Shown here: positions 24,796-34,395 of the stretch, piece by piece
How positions within the stretch are numbered: position 1 is the stretch's first letter
Layout: each line of letters opens with the position of its first letter
Assembly (NCBI RefSeq): GCF_050459865.1
Contig: NZ_JBCMNM010000031.1
Location: 21,139-85,138, forward strand
DNA: 64,000 nucleotides
Source: Rummeliibacillus pycnus_B
Lineage (GTDB): Bacteria; Bacillota; Bacilli; Bacillales_A; Planococcaceae
Direction: 5' to 3'
Made by a program: the position numbers and the translations under genes
The notes under the pieces: model-generated
Database searches by the model: none
What the model was told of the DNA's origin: nothing
The model's input: the letters and a program-made list of their open reading frames with translations, nothing else

Positions 24796-26316
24796 TTACT
24801 CAGCTGAAGGAGCAAAAGTTTTTTTGAATGCATTGATTGTTGAAGCCATATCTTCATCAGATGGAAGGCCTTTAGTAGTGCGAATTTGATTTAAAACGCC
24901 GGCGCCATTTTCGTCGTTAGCATCTAACCAAGCATATAATTCTAGTTCGAAACGAACGATGTCTTGAGCTGGGATATCATCTAAGAATCCTTTAGTCAAT
25001 GCATAAAGAATTGTAACTTGTTTTTCAACTTTGATTGGTTTGTTAAGATCTTGTTTTAATACTTCAACAGTACGTTTACCACGTTCAAGTTTTGCTTTAG
25101 TAGCAGCATCAAGATCTGAACCGAATGCAGCGAATGCTTCAAGTTCACGGTATGCAGCTAAGTCTAGACGTAGTGTACCGGCAACTTTTTTCATCGCTTT
25201 AATTTGAGCTGAACCACCAACACGTGATACTGAAAGACCAGCGTTGATTGCAGGACGAACACCTGAGTTGAATAAATCTGATTGTAAGAAGATTTGTCCA
25301 TCAGTGATTGAGATTACGTTTGTTGGAATGTAAGCACCGATATCACCTGCTTGAGTTTCAACGAATGGAAGAGCAGTAATTGAACCGCCACCGTAAGATT
25401 CGTTCAATTTAGCAGCACGTTCTAATAAACGACTGTGTAGGTAGAATACATCACCAGGGTAAGCTTCACGACCTGGAGGACGACGTAATAATAATGAAAG
25501 TTCACGATAAGCAGCTGCTTGTTTAGAAAGATCATCATATACGATTAATACGTCTTTACCTTGAAGCATTAATTCTTCACCCATTGATACACCAGCGTAA
25601 GGAGCTAAGTATAGTAATGGAGCTGGAGAAGATGCTGACGCAGTAATAACGATTGTATATTCTAGAGCACCGTTTTTACGTAAAGTTTCAACTACACTAC
25701 GTACAGTTGATTCTTTTTGACCTATTGCAACATAGATACATGTTACATTTTGGTCACCTTGGTTTAAGATTGTATCGATTGCAACAGATGTTTTACCTGT
25801 TTGACGGTCACCAATGATTAATTCACGTTGACCACGACCGATTGGAACTAAAGCATCGATTGCTTTAATACCTGTTTGTAGTGGTTCATCAACTGATTTA
25901 CGAGCCATTACACCGAAAGCAGGACTTTCGATAGGACGAGTTTTAGTAGTATTGATTGGACCTAGTCCATCAACAGGTAAACCTAGTGAGTTTACAACAC
26001 GACCAATTAGTTCTTCACCAACTGGTACTTCCATAATACGACCTGTACGACGAACTTCATCGCCTTCTTTGATGCCTTTAGCTGGGCCTAGGATAACGAT
26101 ACCGACGTTATTTTCTTCTAGGTTTTGTGCCATACCAAGAACACCAGTAGAGAATTCTAATAATTCTCCAGCCATGACGTTGTTCAGGCCGTGAGCACGA
26201 GCGATACCGTCACCAACAGTGATGATTGTACCGACTTCGCTAACTTGCATTTCAGATTGGTAATTTTCCATCTGTTTTTTAATAAGTCCACTGATTTCTT
26301 CAGCTTTGATGCCCAC
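24796..26316 (-). CDS. atpA: ATP synthase F1 alpha subunit
   Basis: 506 residues from GTG 26316, chosen because SD GAGAGGTG lies 6 nt upstream and B. subtilis AtpA starts xSIKAEEIS; a start three codons earlier overlaps the SD. Non-catalytic nucleotide site: GDRQTGKTSVAID, with LIVYDDLSKQAAAYRELSL and the alpha-subunit signature further on. Follows atpH by 28 bp. Confidence 0.98.
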   Translation of the reverse strand: MGIKAEEISGLIKKQMENYQSEMQVSEVGTIITVGDGIARAHGLNNVMAGELLEFSTGVLGMAQNLEENNVGIVILGPAKGIKEGDEVRRTGRIMEVPVGEELIGRVVNSLGLPVDGLGPINTTKTRPIESPAFGVMARKSVDEPLQTGIKAIDALVPIGRGQRELIIGDRQTGKTSVAIDTILNQGDQNVTCIYVAIGQKESTVRSVVETLRKNGALEYTIVITASASSPAPLLYLAPYAGVSMGEELMLQGKDVLIVYDDLSKQAAAYRELSLLLRRPPGREAYPGDVFYLHSRLLERAAKLNESYGGGSITALPFVETQAGDIGAYIPTNVISITDGQIFLQSDLFNSGVRPAINAGLSVSRVGGSAQIKAMKKVAGTLRLDLAAYRELEAFAAFGSDLDAATKAKLERGKRTVEVLKQDLNKPIKVEKQVTILYALTKGFLDDIPAQDIVRFELELYAWLDANDENGAGVLNQIRTTKGLPSDEDMASTINAFKKTFAPSAE

Positions 26317-26344
26317 GTTTGTCACCTCTCAAATGATTATTGGA

Positions 26345-26881
26345 TTAACCGATTAATTCACGTTTTAAGCCAGCAAGTTTTGTTGCGACAGAGTTATCGT
26401 AAATTTGGTTTCCGATTTGAACTCGAATACCACCAAGTAGTGATGCATCGATTTCGTTAGTAATATGAAGCGCACTTTTCCCTACTTTTTGAGCAAATGC
26501 AGTAGAAATGCGTTGTTTTTCTTCTTCAGCAAGTGCACGAGTTGAGGATACAACTGCATCTGCAACACCTTGAGCATCGTTAGCTTGAGCTACGAACGCA
26601 TCAATTACACTTACCACTTCGTGAATACGTTTTTTATCAACTAAAAGTTTTAAAGCATTCACGATGATTGGTTGTACGGAAGCAAATAACTCAGAAAGCA
26701 TTTCTTTCTTTTTGTCAGTATCGATTTTTGGAGAATCAAGTAATTGGAATAAATCACTATTTTCTTCAAAAGCGATTTTTACTTCACGTAAATCTTCTGT
26801 TACTTCTTTTAGAAGATTATGTTCTTGTGCTAATTGAAACAATGCTTTAGCATAGCGATTCGCTGCAGTCGATTGACTCAT
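26345..26881 (-). CDS. atpH: ATP synthase F1 delta subunit
   Basis: 178 residues. OSCP/delta fold; begins MSQSTAANRYAKALFQLA and has GGIRVQIGNQIYDNSV near the C-terminus. Links the b-subunit stator to F1. Its ATG overlaps the atpF stop by 4 bp (ATGA). Confidence 0.97.
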   Translation of the reverse strand: MSQSTAANRYAKALFQLAQEHNLLKEVTEDLREVKIAFEENSDLFQLLDSPKIDTDKKKEMLSELFASVQPIIVNALKLLVDKKRIHEVVSVIDAFVAQANDAQGVADAVVSSTRALAEEEKQRISTAFAQKVGKSALHITNEIDASLLGGIRVQIGNQIYDNSVATKLAGLKRELIG

Positions 26882-27402
26882 CGAGCTTCGCCTGCCTTCG
26901 CAATCGTTTCTTCAATTAAAGTACGATTATCTTCTTCTGATACTTCTTTGTTAAGCACTTTAGAAGCTGCAAGGACAGATAGTGAAACCACTTCTTCGCG
27001 AACAGCGGCAATTGCTTTTTCTTTTTCAGTCTCGATATCACGTTTAGCAGATTCTTGTAAACGCACAGCTTCGTTACGTGCTGCTGTAACAATCTCTTCT
27101 TTTTGAAGATCAGCTTGTTTCTTAGCGTTTTCAACAATCGCTTGCGCTTCAACACGAGCTTCTTTAAGAAGGCTACGTTGTTCTTCTAATAATTGTTTAG
27201 TTTCTTGACGGCCTTTTTCAGCTGCGTCTAAGTCACCAGCAACTTGTTCTTCACGTTGTTGCATAATTCCCATCAATGGACCCCATGCGAACTTTTTCAT
27301 AAGAAGCATTAGGACGATGAAAACTATTAAAGTAGCAAGGATATCTCCCCAGTTTACTCCAGCGTGAGCTGCTTCACCTAGTGTTAGATAGTCTAAAAAC
27401 AC
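26878..27402 (-). CDS. atpF: ATP synthase Fo b subunit
   Basis: 174 residues from GTG 27402 with SD GGGAGTG. One N-terminal TM helix (about 18-38), then a long charged coiled coil that forms the peripheral stalk. Overlaps atpH. Confidence 0.97.
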   Translation of the reverse strand: MFLDYLTLGEAAHAGVNWGDILATLIVFIVLMLLMKKFAWGPLMGIMQQREEQVAGDLDAAEKGRQETKQLLEEQRSLLKEARVEAQAIVENAKKQADLQKEEIVTAARNEAVRLQESAKRDIETEKEKAIAAVREEVVSLSVLAASKVLNKEVSEEDNRTLIEETIAKAGEAR

Positions 27403-27512
27403 GATTGTTTCACTCCCTTCAAGAGCTTAGAGTTCAAATCATTTATGATTGGAATCTTAGTAAGATATAAATTCTAAAGGAATTTTGCCCCTAAATTTTA
27501 AAGGCATAAAGG

Positions 27513-27552
27513 AATGGCGAAGGATTCCTTAGATGAAATTTTCTTCGCCATT
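27513..27552 (-). other. Intercistronic hairpin between atpE and atpF
   Basis: Arms AATGGCGAAG/CTTCGCCATT (10 bp, perfect) around a 20-nt loop, in the 172-bp gap between atpE and atpF. There is only a short U-run, so it may protect or process the mRNA rather than end it. Confidence 0.55.
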
Positions 27553-27574
27553 TTCATAAAACAATTAAAGACGA

Positions 27575-27787
27575 TTATTTGTTCATTACGATAAACGCGA
27601 TAACTACTGCGATGATTGGAAGGGCTTCGACTAATGCTACCCCGATGAACATAGTTGTTTGAAGAACGCCACGAGCTTCTGGTTGACGAGCGATACCTTC
27701 TACTGTTTTTGAAACGATTAAACCGTTACCAATACCTGCACCAAGTGCACCTAAACCAACTGCGATTGCTGCTGCTAATAAACCCAT
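27575..27787 (-). CDS. atpE: ATP synthase Fo c subunit
   Basis: 70 residues, two hydrophobic helices joined by the polar loop RQPEARG. The ion-carrying Glu54 sits in GVALVEALPII. The Gln and Glu-Thr pair of Na+-coupled rings is absent, so H+ coupling is expected. Multiple copies form the rotor ring. Confidence 0.98.
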   Translation of the reverse strand: MGLLAAAIAVGLGALGAGIGNGLIVSKTVEGIARQPEARGVLQTTMFIGVALVEALPIIAVVIAFIVMNK

Positions 27788-27865
27788 TGTAAATTTTCCT
27801 CCTTGGAAATGTTCTATTTTTTTTTGGTTGTCAGCTGTCTAGCTTACTGCTAAACAAATTTATAC

Positions 27866-28579
27866 TTAATGGTCTTCGCTCACTTTGTGAGACATATAAA
27901 CCATTGTTAACATAACGAAAATAAACGCTTGGATCGAACCGATAAATACGGAGAATCCTTGCCATACTAATGTTGGAATTGCTGCTGCTATGAAGCCCAT
28001 TCCGGACCAGTTAGTACTTAGAGTTGCAAGTAAACCTAATAGAATTTCACCTGCAAAAATGTTACCGTAAAGTCGTAGACCTAATGTCAATGTATTTGCA
28101 AACTCTTCGATGATTTTTAGTGGGAATAAGAAAAACATTGGCTTAGTAAACGTACCAATATAATGGTTCATACCACGTAGTTTTACACCATAATAGTTTG
28201 ATAATACTAGAATCATCACGGCAAGAGTCATTGTGATTGTTGGATCTGCTGTTGGTGATTTCCACCATAGTTCTCCATTTACTTGAACTGAGAACGGAAG
28301 ACCAAGCATGTTTGCTACAAATATGAACATAATCAGTGTAATCCCTAAAACATGGAATCTACCACCAGTTTTCCAGTCCATATTGTTGTTGATAATGTTC
28401 TTTACGAAGTCCATTATCCACTCCATAAAGTTTTGCATACCTGTTGGTTTTAACTTCAGATTTCTAGTTGAAATGAAAGCAATTAAGAAAACAATTACAG
28501 CTGTAACCAATAATACTAAAATATTTGCTGGGTTAAATCCTAATCCCCATAACTCAAAATACGGATTTTCATGTTGCAC
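27866..28579 (-). CDS. atpB: ATP synthase Fo a subunit
   Basis: 237 residues, five to six TM helices. The essential Arg is in LGLRLYGNIFAGE. Forms the proton half-channels against the c-ring. Follows atpI by 28 bp. Confidence 0.98.
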   Translation of the reverse strand: MQHENPYFELWGLGFNPANILVLLVTAVIVFLIAFISTRNLKLKPTGMQNFMEWIMDFVKNIINNNMDWKTGGRFHVLGITLIMFIFVANMLGLPFSVQVNGELWWKSPTADPTITMTLAVMILVLSNYYGVKLRGMNHYIGTFTKPMFFLFPLKIIEEFANTLTLGLRLYGNIFAGEILLGLLATLSTNWSGMGFIAAAIPTLVWQGFSVFIGSIQAFIFVMLTMVYMSHKVSEDH

Positions 28580-28607
28580 TTTGCATTCACCTCACTTTCA
28601 AATGTGC

Positions 28608-28979
28608 TTATTGGTTTTTTACATGAAATACGATCCTGTCTACTAAAAGCAGAACGTACGGAATCATTAGCCCAATGACCACACTCACTAAGTGAAAATA
28701 CTTTGGCCAAGTAATTGCTACTGCTACAGCAGCAACACCGGATGCAAAGCGTAAGCCCGATCCCATAGATGGTGCTTTTTTCCCTTCACTTAATGCTTGA
28801 TCAAAACGTTCCATTCTTCGGACGAGAATCCAAAAGTTATACTGACCAAAAAGCACACCTACTGCGAGACCAGCAAATACAGTTTTAAATGATGTAAATC
28901 CCCAGCCTAACGCAAAAAATGCGAGCAAAAAAAATAGGACTTTCTTCTGCTTTGCAAAAATTTGATGCAATTCTAGCAT
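28608..28979 (-). CDS. atpI: ATP synthase subunit I (AtpI)
   Basis: 123 residues with four predicted TM helices (for example LFFLLAFFALGWGF and SVVIGLMIPYVLLL). AtpI assists c-ring assembly in some bacteria. First gene of the operon, and identified mostly from topology, the FGQYNFWILVRRMERF segment and position. Confidence 0.88.
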   Translation of the reverse strand: MLELHQIFAKQKKVLFFLLAFFALGWGFTSFKTVFAGLAVGVLFGQYNFWILVRRMERFDQALSEGKKAPSMGSGLRFASGVAAVAVAITWPKYFHLVSVVIGLMIPYVLLLVDRIVFHVKNQ

Positions 28980-29297
28980 TGGTCTTTAATCTCCTGAATC
29001 TTATTTTCGAATGATGGAAGTAATAGCTGACCACCGAATGGATGTCGGATAAGTAGTATAAAACTACATAGGGGTGGAAGCCGTTTAAACTCACATTTGA
29101 GTAGAATCGGATCCAAATGGTGAGAGATAAGCTTTAATGATAAACCACCGCCTCATAAGGACATCTAATAGACGTACAAAAACCGCTGAAATTTTACAGA
29201 AAATGATATTCACTGCAAAATTAGTAGAAACTTGGTATCTAAAGAGTTTCCATTATGATTTTGAGCCATGAAACCCTTATCATTCTTACCCTTTGTA
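28980..29297 (-). promoter_or_regulatory. Long untranslated leader of the atp operon
   Basis: From the predicted start below 29298 to the atpI ATG is about 310 nt without a credible gene. A 21-codon frame lacks an SD. No known leader RNA was recognised. Confidence 0.4.
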
Positions 29298-29326
29298 AGC
29301 ATACAATAGTGAATATTTCATGTCAA
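29298..29326 (-). promoter_or_regulatory. atpI: Sigma-A promoter of the atp operon
   Basis: Minus strand TTGACA (29321-29326), 17-bp spacer, TATGCT (29298-29303). Perfect -35, good -10. Confidence 0.75.
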
Positions 29327-29421
29327 TTGGTTAGAGTGAAAAACTTCACAAGTGGGCATACTTTGTCAAATAGTAGACAAATTTTGAACAAAAATGTCAC
29401 AATTTAATTTGATATAAAAAA

Positions 29422-29463
29422 AACTACTCTACATTTTCTAATAATAGAATTTGTAAAGTAGTT
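29422..29463 (-). terminator. Terminator after mnaA
   Basis: Imperfect 19-bp stem with outer AACTAC/GTAGTT arms and TTAT loop, followed on the minus strand by TTTTTTTTATATC; 18 bp past the mnaA stop. Confidence 0.8.
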
Positions 29464-29481
29464 TTTGTAGTTTAATAAAAT

Positions 29482-30600
29482 TTATTTTGTTGATAGAAAT
29501 GCAAGTAATGATTCTACTATTCTTTTAGAAGCATGGCCATCACCATAAGGATTGGAAGCATGCGCCATTTTCAAATATGCATTTTCATCTATTAGTAATT
29601 CTTTTGCCAGGTTATAAATTGTTTCCTCATTAGTACCTGCTAATTTCAATGTACCAGCCTTTATGCCTTCTGGTCTTTCAGTAGTGTCTCTTAATACAAG
29701 CACTGGTTTTCCAAGTGAAGGGGCTTCCTCTTGCACTCCTCCCGAATCTGTCAAAATCATAAAGGATCTTGAAGCAAAATTATGGAAGTCAAACACTTCA
29801 AGAGGTTCGATTAAATGCACTTTGGGTTCATCTCCAAGTATTTCATCTGCAATTTCGCGTACTACAGGATTTAAATGTACTGGATAGACCACTTGAATAT
29901 CATCGAATTCTGTTAATAGACGTTTAATGGCTTTGAACATATGATGCATCGGTTCACCTAAGTTTTCACGTCGATGTGCTGTTAATAGAATCATTCGATC
30001 CCGACCAATTTGTTTTAATACCGGATGTTCATACTGGTCTCTAACAGTTGTTTGTAATGCATCAATCGCTGTATTACCTGTGACGATAATACTCTTCTCC
30101 ACCTTGTTTTCAAGAAGTAGATTTTGTTTAGCTTGTTCAGTTGGTGCAAAATGAATATCTGCCATAATTCCTGTGAGCTGACGGTTCATTTCTTCTGGAT
30201 AAGGCGAATACTTATTACCAGTTCGTAATCCTGCTTCTACATGCCCAATGGCAATTTGGTTGTAAAATGCAGCTAAGCTTGCAACAAAAGTCGTCGTCGT
30301 ATCACCATGAACAAGTACTATGTCAGGATTTACTTCTTTTATTACGGAATCTAAGCCTTCAAGCCCTTTTGTTGTCACATCAATTAAAGTTTGACGACTC
30401 TTCATAATGTTTAGATCATAATCAGGTGTGATTTGGAATGTTTCAAGTACTTGATCTAGCATTTGTCTATGTTGAGCTGTTACTGTAACAATTGTTTCAA
30501 TTTTCTCTGGATGCTTTTTAAGTTCTAATACAAGCGGGGCCATTTTAATAGCTTCTGGTCTTGTCCCGAAAACTGTCATTACTTTCCACTTTTTAGACAA
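29482..30600 (-). CDS. mnaA: UDP-N-acetylglucosamine 2-epimerase (non-hydrolysing)
   Basis: 372 residues. Interconverts UDP-GlcNAc and UDP-ManNAc for teichoic-acid linkage units and surface polysaccharide. Motifs: FGTRPEAIKMAPL at the N-terminus, VHGDTTTTF, HVEAGLRTG, and LTDSGGVQEEAPSLGKPVLVL near the C-terminus. Follows upp by 25 bp, as in the B. subtilis upp-mnaA-atp order. Confidence 0.96.
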   Translation of the reverse strand: MSKKWKVMTVFGTRPEAIKMAPLVLELKKHPEKIETIVTVTAQHRQMLDQVLETFQITPDYDLNIMKSRQTLIDVTTKGLEGLDSVIKEVNPDIVLVHGDTTTTFVASLAAFYNQIAIGHVEAGLRTGNKYSPYPEEMNRQLTGIMADIHFAPTEQAKQNLLLENKVEKSIIVTGNTAIDALQTTVRDQYEHPVLKQIGRDRMILLTAHRRENLGEPMHHMFKAIKRLLTEFDDIQVVYPVHLNPVVREIADEILGDEPKVHLIEPLEVFDFHNFASRSFMILTDSGGVQEEAPSLGKPVLVLRDTTERPEGIKAGTLKLAGTNEETIYNLAKELLIDENAYLKMAHASNPYGDGHASKRIVESLLAFLSTK

Positions 30601-30625
30601 CTTCTATGCACCACCTTCAATTGAA

Positions 30626-31255
30626 TTATTTAGTTCCGAATAAACGGTCACCAGCATCTCCAAGACCTGGAACAATGTAACCATGGTCATTTAGTTTTTC
30701 ATCTAAAGATGCAATATAAACATCGATATCAGGATGTTGTTCTTGAATAGCTTGTACGCCTTCTGGAGCAGCAATTAAGCACATGAATTTAATATTCTTA
30801 GCACCACGTTTTTTTAGTGAATTAATCGCTTCAATTGCGGATCCACCAGTTGCTAACATTGGGTCAACAATGATAAAGTCACGCTCTTCTAAATCTGCTG
30901 GGAATTTTGCATAATATTCTACTGGTTTTAATGTTTCTGGGTCACGATATAGGCCGATATGAGCCACTTTTGCAGCTGGGATTAAGTTTAAAACTCCATC
31001 TACCATACCTAAACCAGCACGAAGAATTGGTACAATTGCAATCTTCTTACCAGATAAGACTTTTGTTTTTGTTTTTGTGACAGGTGTTTCAATTTCAATT
31101 TCTTCAGTTGGTAAATCACGAGTGATTTCAAATGCCATAAGTGTAGCTACTTCGTCTACTAGTTCGCGGAATTCTTTTGTACCTGTGTTTTTATCACGAA
31201 TATATGTTAGTTTGTGTTGGATTAATGGATGGTCGAATACGTATACTTTACCCAA
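30626..31255 (-). CDS. upp: Uracil phosphoribosyltransferase
   Basis: 209 residues, normal length. Salvages uracil with PRPP to UMP. PRPP loop DPMLATGGSAIEAI and the C-terminal uracil-binding GYIVPGLGDAGDRLFGTK are intact. SD and ATG clear; 300 bp upstream the glyA terminator separates the units. Confidence 0.98.
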   Translation of the reverse strand: MGKVYVFDHPLIQHKLTYIRDKNTGTKEFRELVDEVATLMAFEITRDLPTEEIEIETPVTKTKTKVLSGKKIAIVPILRAGLGMVDGVLNLIPAAKVAHIGLYRDPETLKPVEYYAKFPADLEERDFIIVDPMLATGGSAIEAINSLKKRGAKNIKFMCLIAAPEGVQAIQEQHPDIDVYIASLDEKLNDHGYIVPGLGDAGDRLFGTK

Positions 31256-31523
31256 GGTAATCTCTCCCTACTTAATGTTTATCTTGCTTATTATAACAGA
31301 AATAAATCAGACTTATGTAATTTCCTTTTGCTTTTTTTTATTTATCCTAATTCTCTTAATAATATAGTTGCTTGCTCCATTGTTAAATGGTTATAGTTTT
31401 CAAATTATCTATATGATTAATTAAGCTTTTATTTATTAATCACTCTGTAATTTCTATTTAAATGTGTTTTTGTTCAATTTGATATTCGTGTGCTTATAAA
31501 CAATATGAAACTAATATAAAAAA

Positions 31524-31551
31524 GCTACCTTTGCATTTATGCAAAGGTAGC
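31524..31551 (-). terminator. Terminator after glyA
   Basis: Perfect stem GCTACCTTTGC/GCAAAGGTAGC, loop ATTTAT, then TTTTTTATATT on the minus strand. Confidence 0.9.
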
Positions 31552-31564
31552 AAGTCATTCGTGA

Positions 31565-32827
31565 TTATTTTGAATAAATTGGATGATTATCAGTTAAAAC
31601 TTTCACGCGTTTTATTGCTTCTTGTTTTACTGCTTCATCTTCTGGATTTTTTAATACAGAAGCAATGATGGAAGCAACTTCCTTCATATCTTCTTCTTTG
31701 AAGCCACGAGATGTAATAGCTGGTGTACCTACGCGAACACCAGAAGTAACAAATGGACTTTCTGGATCAAATGGAATTGTATTTTTGTTCGCTGTAATGT
31801 TCACATCATCTAAAAGTTTTTCTGCAACTTTACCTGTTAGGCCTAGAGAACGTACATCTAAAAGTAATAAGTGGTTATCTGTACCGCCTGATACAAGTTT
31901 AATACCTTCTGCTTGTAATGCTTCACCAAATACTTTTGCATTTTTAACAACTTGCCCGATGTATTCTTTGTATTCAGGTTGTTGTGCTTCACCGAAAGCA
32001 ACAGCTTTACCTGCGATGACATGCATCAACGGACCACCTTGAATACCAGGGAAGATAGATTTGTCGATTTTCTTGCCCCATTCTTCTTTACAAAGAATTA
32101 AACCACCACGTGGACCACGTAATGTTTTGTGAGTAGTTGATGTCACAAAATCTGCATATGGTACAGGATTTGGATGTTCACCTACAGCTACAAGACCAGC
32201 AATATGCGCCATATCCACCATGAAATAAGCGCCTACTTCATCAGCGATTTCGCGGAATTTAGCAAAATCAATTTTACGAGGATAAGCAGATGCACCAGCA
32301 ACGATTAGTTTTGGTTTATGTTTAAGTGCTTTTTGACGAACATCTTCGTAATCGATTACGTTTGTATCTTCCGTTACACCGTATTCTACAAAGTTGTATT
32401 GTACACCTGAGAAGTTGACTGGGCTACCATGTGTTAAGTGACCACCATGAGAAAGGTTCATACCTAAAACAGTATCGCCTGGTTCTAAAATTGTGAAGTA
32501 CACAGCCATATTTGCTTGTGCACCAGAGTGTGGTTGAACGTTTGCATATTCAGCACCAAAGATTTCTTTTAGACGATCACGTGCAATATTTTCCACAACG
32601 TCTACATGCTCGCAACCACCATAGTAACGTTTGCCAGGATAGCCTTCAGCATATTTGTTCGTTAATACCGATCCTTGAGCTTCCATTACCGCTTCAGAAA
32701 CGATATTTTCGGATGCGATTAACTCAATATTTGATTGTTGACGAGCAAATTCTTTTTCCATCGCTTCAAATACTGCTTTGTCTTGTGACGCAATGATTGA
32801 CTTTTCTTGTGCTGCAAGATTTTCCAT
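31565..32827 (-). CDS. glyA: Serine hydroxymethyltransferase
   Basis: 420 residues. Converts serine and tetrahydrofolate to glycine and 5,10-methylene-THF. PLP lysine Lys234 in STTHKTLRGPRGG, and substrate-binding ANVQPHSGAQAN. The N-terminus is a few residues longer than B. subtilis GlyA. Follows ywlG by 20 bp. Confidence 0.98.
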   Translation of the reverse strand: MENLAAQEKSIIASQDKAVFEAMEKEFARQQSNIELIASENIVSEAVMEAQGSVLTNKYAEGYPGKRYYGGCEHVDVVENIARDRLKEIFGAEYANVQPHSGAQANMAVYFTILEPGDTVLGMNLSHGGHLTHGSPVNFSGVQYNFVEYGVTEDTNVIDYEDVRQKALKHKPKLIVAGASAYPRKIDFAKFREIADEVGAYFMVDMAHIAGLVAVGEHPNPVPYADFVTSTTHKTLRGPRGGLILCKEEWGKKIDKSIFPGIQGGPLMHVIAGKAVAFGEAQQPEYKEYIGQVVKNAKVFGEALQAEGIKLVSGGTDNHLLLLDVRSLGLTGKVAEKLLDDVNITANKNTIPFDPESPFVTSGVRVGTPAITSRGFKEEDMKEVASIIASVLKNPEDEAVKQEAIKRVKVLTDNHPIYSK

Positions 32828-32847
32828 TACACCTATTCCCCCTATTT

Positions 32848-33396
32848 TTACTCTTTGTTGTATACTGCTCTCTCGCCACCTATTAATTTAGGACGAGTTT
32901 TTGCAACTGTCACGACTGCATCTCCAATATGTGAGATTGAAGTACGGACAGGAACTGCCACTTTCTTCAAATGCATACCAATCAATGTTTGACCTATATC
33001 AATGCCTGCATGCGCTGTAATTTCTTCAACCAATACTGGTTCTTCGAATTGACTAAACGCAAAAGTAGACATCGAGCCACCGGCAGTGCGAACAGGAACG
33101 ACTGAGACAGGCTCAAGTCGATATTGTTCAGCTACAGCTCTTTCTATTGTTAAGGCGCGATTTAAATGTTCGCAACCTTGAAACGCTAAATAAATTTCAT
33201 GTTTATCAGCAAATGCTTTTAAAGGCTTATACAATGCTTCTGCAATTTCTAAGCCGCCTGCTGTGCCAATTTTTTCGCCTTTTACTTCTGAAGTTGAGCA
33301 ACCTACGACAAAGATTTGGCCATTACGAAAGGTAACTTGTTGTTCAAATTCTGATAGCAGCGTTTGTAGCTGTTCTTCAATTTGTTGTAAGTTCAT
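32848..33396 (-). CDS. ywlG: TIGR01440-family protein YwlG
   Basis: 182 residues. Conserved cytosolic family of Bacillales of unknown function; ends with SHIGDAVVTVAKTRPKLIGG and contains FQGCEHLNRAL. Lies between rpiB and glyA exactly as ywlG does in B. subtilis. No catalytic motif is certain. Confidence 0.9.
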   Translation of the reverse strand: MNLQQIEEQLQTLLSEFEQQVTFRNGQIFVVGCSTSEVKGEKIGTAGGLEIAEALYKPLKAFADKHEIYLAFQGCEHLNRALTIERAVAEQYRLEPVSVVPVRTAGGSMSTFAFSQFEEPVLVEEITAHAGIDIGQTLIGMHLKKVAVPVRTSISHIGDAVVTVAKTRPKLIGGERAVYNKE

Positions 33397-33420
33397 CGTT
33401 TAAGACCTCGAATCTGATTA

Positions 33421-33864
33421 TTATTCTTGTTCTTCTAAAGCTGTGATTTTGCTGATACGACGTTCATGACGTCCACCTTCAAAATCTGTTGATAGCCAAG
33501 TTTGAACGATTTCTCGTGCTAATCCTGGGCCAATTACTCTTTCACCCATTGCTAACACATTCGAATCATTATGACAACGTGTTGCTTTTGCACTAAATAC
33601 ATCATGTACTAAAGCACAACGGATGCCATTTACTTTGTTTGCAGCAATAGACATACCAATACCCGTACCGCAAATTAAAATGCCACGGTCAAATTCGCCG
33701 TTAGCAACTCCATTTGCAACTGGTAGTGCATAATCTGGGTAATCTACTGAATCAGATGATTTTGGACCGAAGTCTTCATAACTAATACCTAGTTCTTCCA
33801 ACAAAGCTATGATTTCTTTTCGTAAGTTGTTACCACCATGATCTGATGAAATTGCAATTTTCAA
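33421..33864 (-). CDS. rpiB: Ribose-5-phosphate isomerase B
   Basis: 147 residues from TTG 33864 (SD GAGGG 5 nt upstream; family start KxAIxSDHGG). Interconverts ribose- and ribulose-5-phosphate. The catalytic Cys is in LICGTGIGMS, the phosphate-binding region in FSAKATRCHNDSN, and GGRHERR at the end. B. subtilis YwlF is 149 residues. Confidence 0.95.
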   Translation of the reverse strand: MKIAISSDHGGNNLRKEIIALLEELGISYEDFGPKSSDSVDYPDYALPVANGVANGEFDRGILICGTGIGMSIAANKVNGIRCALVHDVFSAKATRCHNDSNVLAMGERVIGPGLAREIVQTWLSTDFEGGRHERRISKITALEEQE

Positions 33865-34324
33865 TGGGTTCCCTCTTTTCAATTGTTCTATTCATCATCA
33901 GTGTACCACTTCTATATGTATAATGACATATTTTTCACTTAATTGCGATAGTAAGTTTAATAAAATACGAATATTTTTCTTATTTTTAGTGATTTTCGGT
34001 TTTAATATAGCTTATTCACGAATATATATATGTATTTTCGGTTTTGTATTCGTATTTTAGCGATTTTGTTTAGTTAGTTGATTGATTTCAATGATTACGG
34101 AGTTGATTACATTTTGGCAGGGATTTGTTGGTGTCTCTGGGAGCAGATTATTTTCAGACTAACCTTCTATCCACGAAATAAGTTTCCTAACCCCCAAATA
34201 ATCGAATTGTATACACTTCCTGAACTTTTTACGTCATGTACTGAAGTTATTTCAAGGATTCTCTTAAATTTGTGGATAGTTTGTGGATATTATTTTGCTT
34301 CTCTTAGTGAGCAATCAAAAGAAA

Positions 34325-34364
34325 GGGGTATCTTAAAAGTGTAAAACCACTTTTAAAATACCCC
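34325..34364. terminator. Inverted repeat, possible terminator
   Basis: GGGGTAT-C-TTAAAAGTG pairs with CACTTTTAA-A-ATACCCC (17 bp, one mismatch, 6-nt loop). No U-run on the plus side; the minus side reads TTTCTTTTGATT. It could end transcription coming from the chemoreceptor gene. Confidence 0.45.
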
Positions 34365-34395
34365 AACGTTCATATTAAGTTATTAGTATTACCTC

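Noticed and set aside
31256..31523. T-box or purine riboswitch near upp/glyA
   Set aside because: No T-box GGTGG-type sequence and no purine aptamer core was found on either strand.
34078..34344. 88-residue plus-strand ORF between rpiB and the chemoreceptor gene
   Set aside because: No ribosome binding site, no recognisable domain, unusual composition, and it ends inside an inverted repeat.
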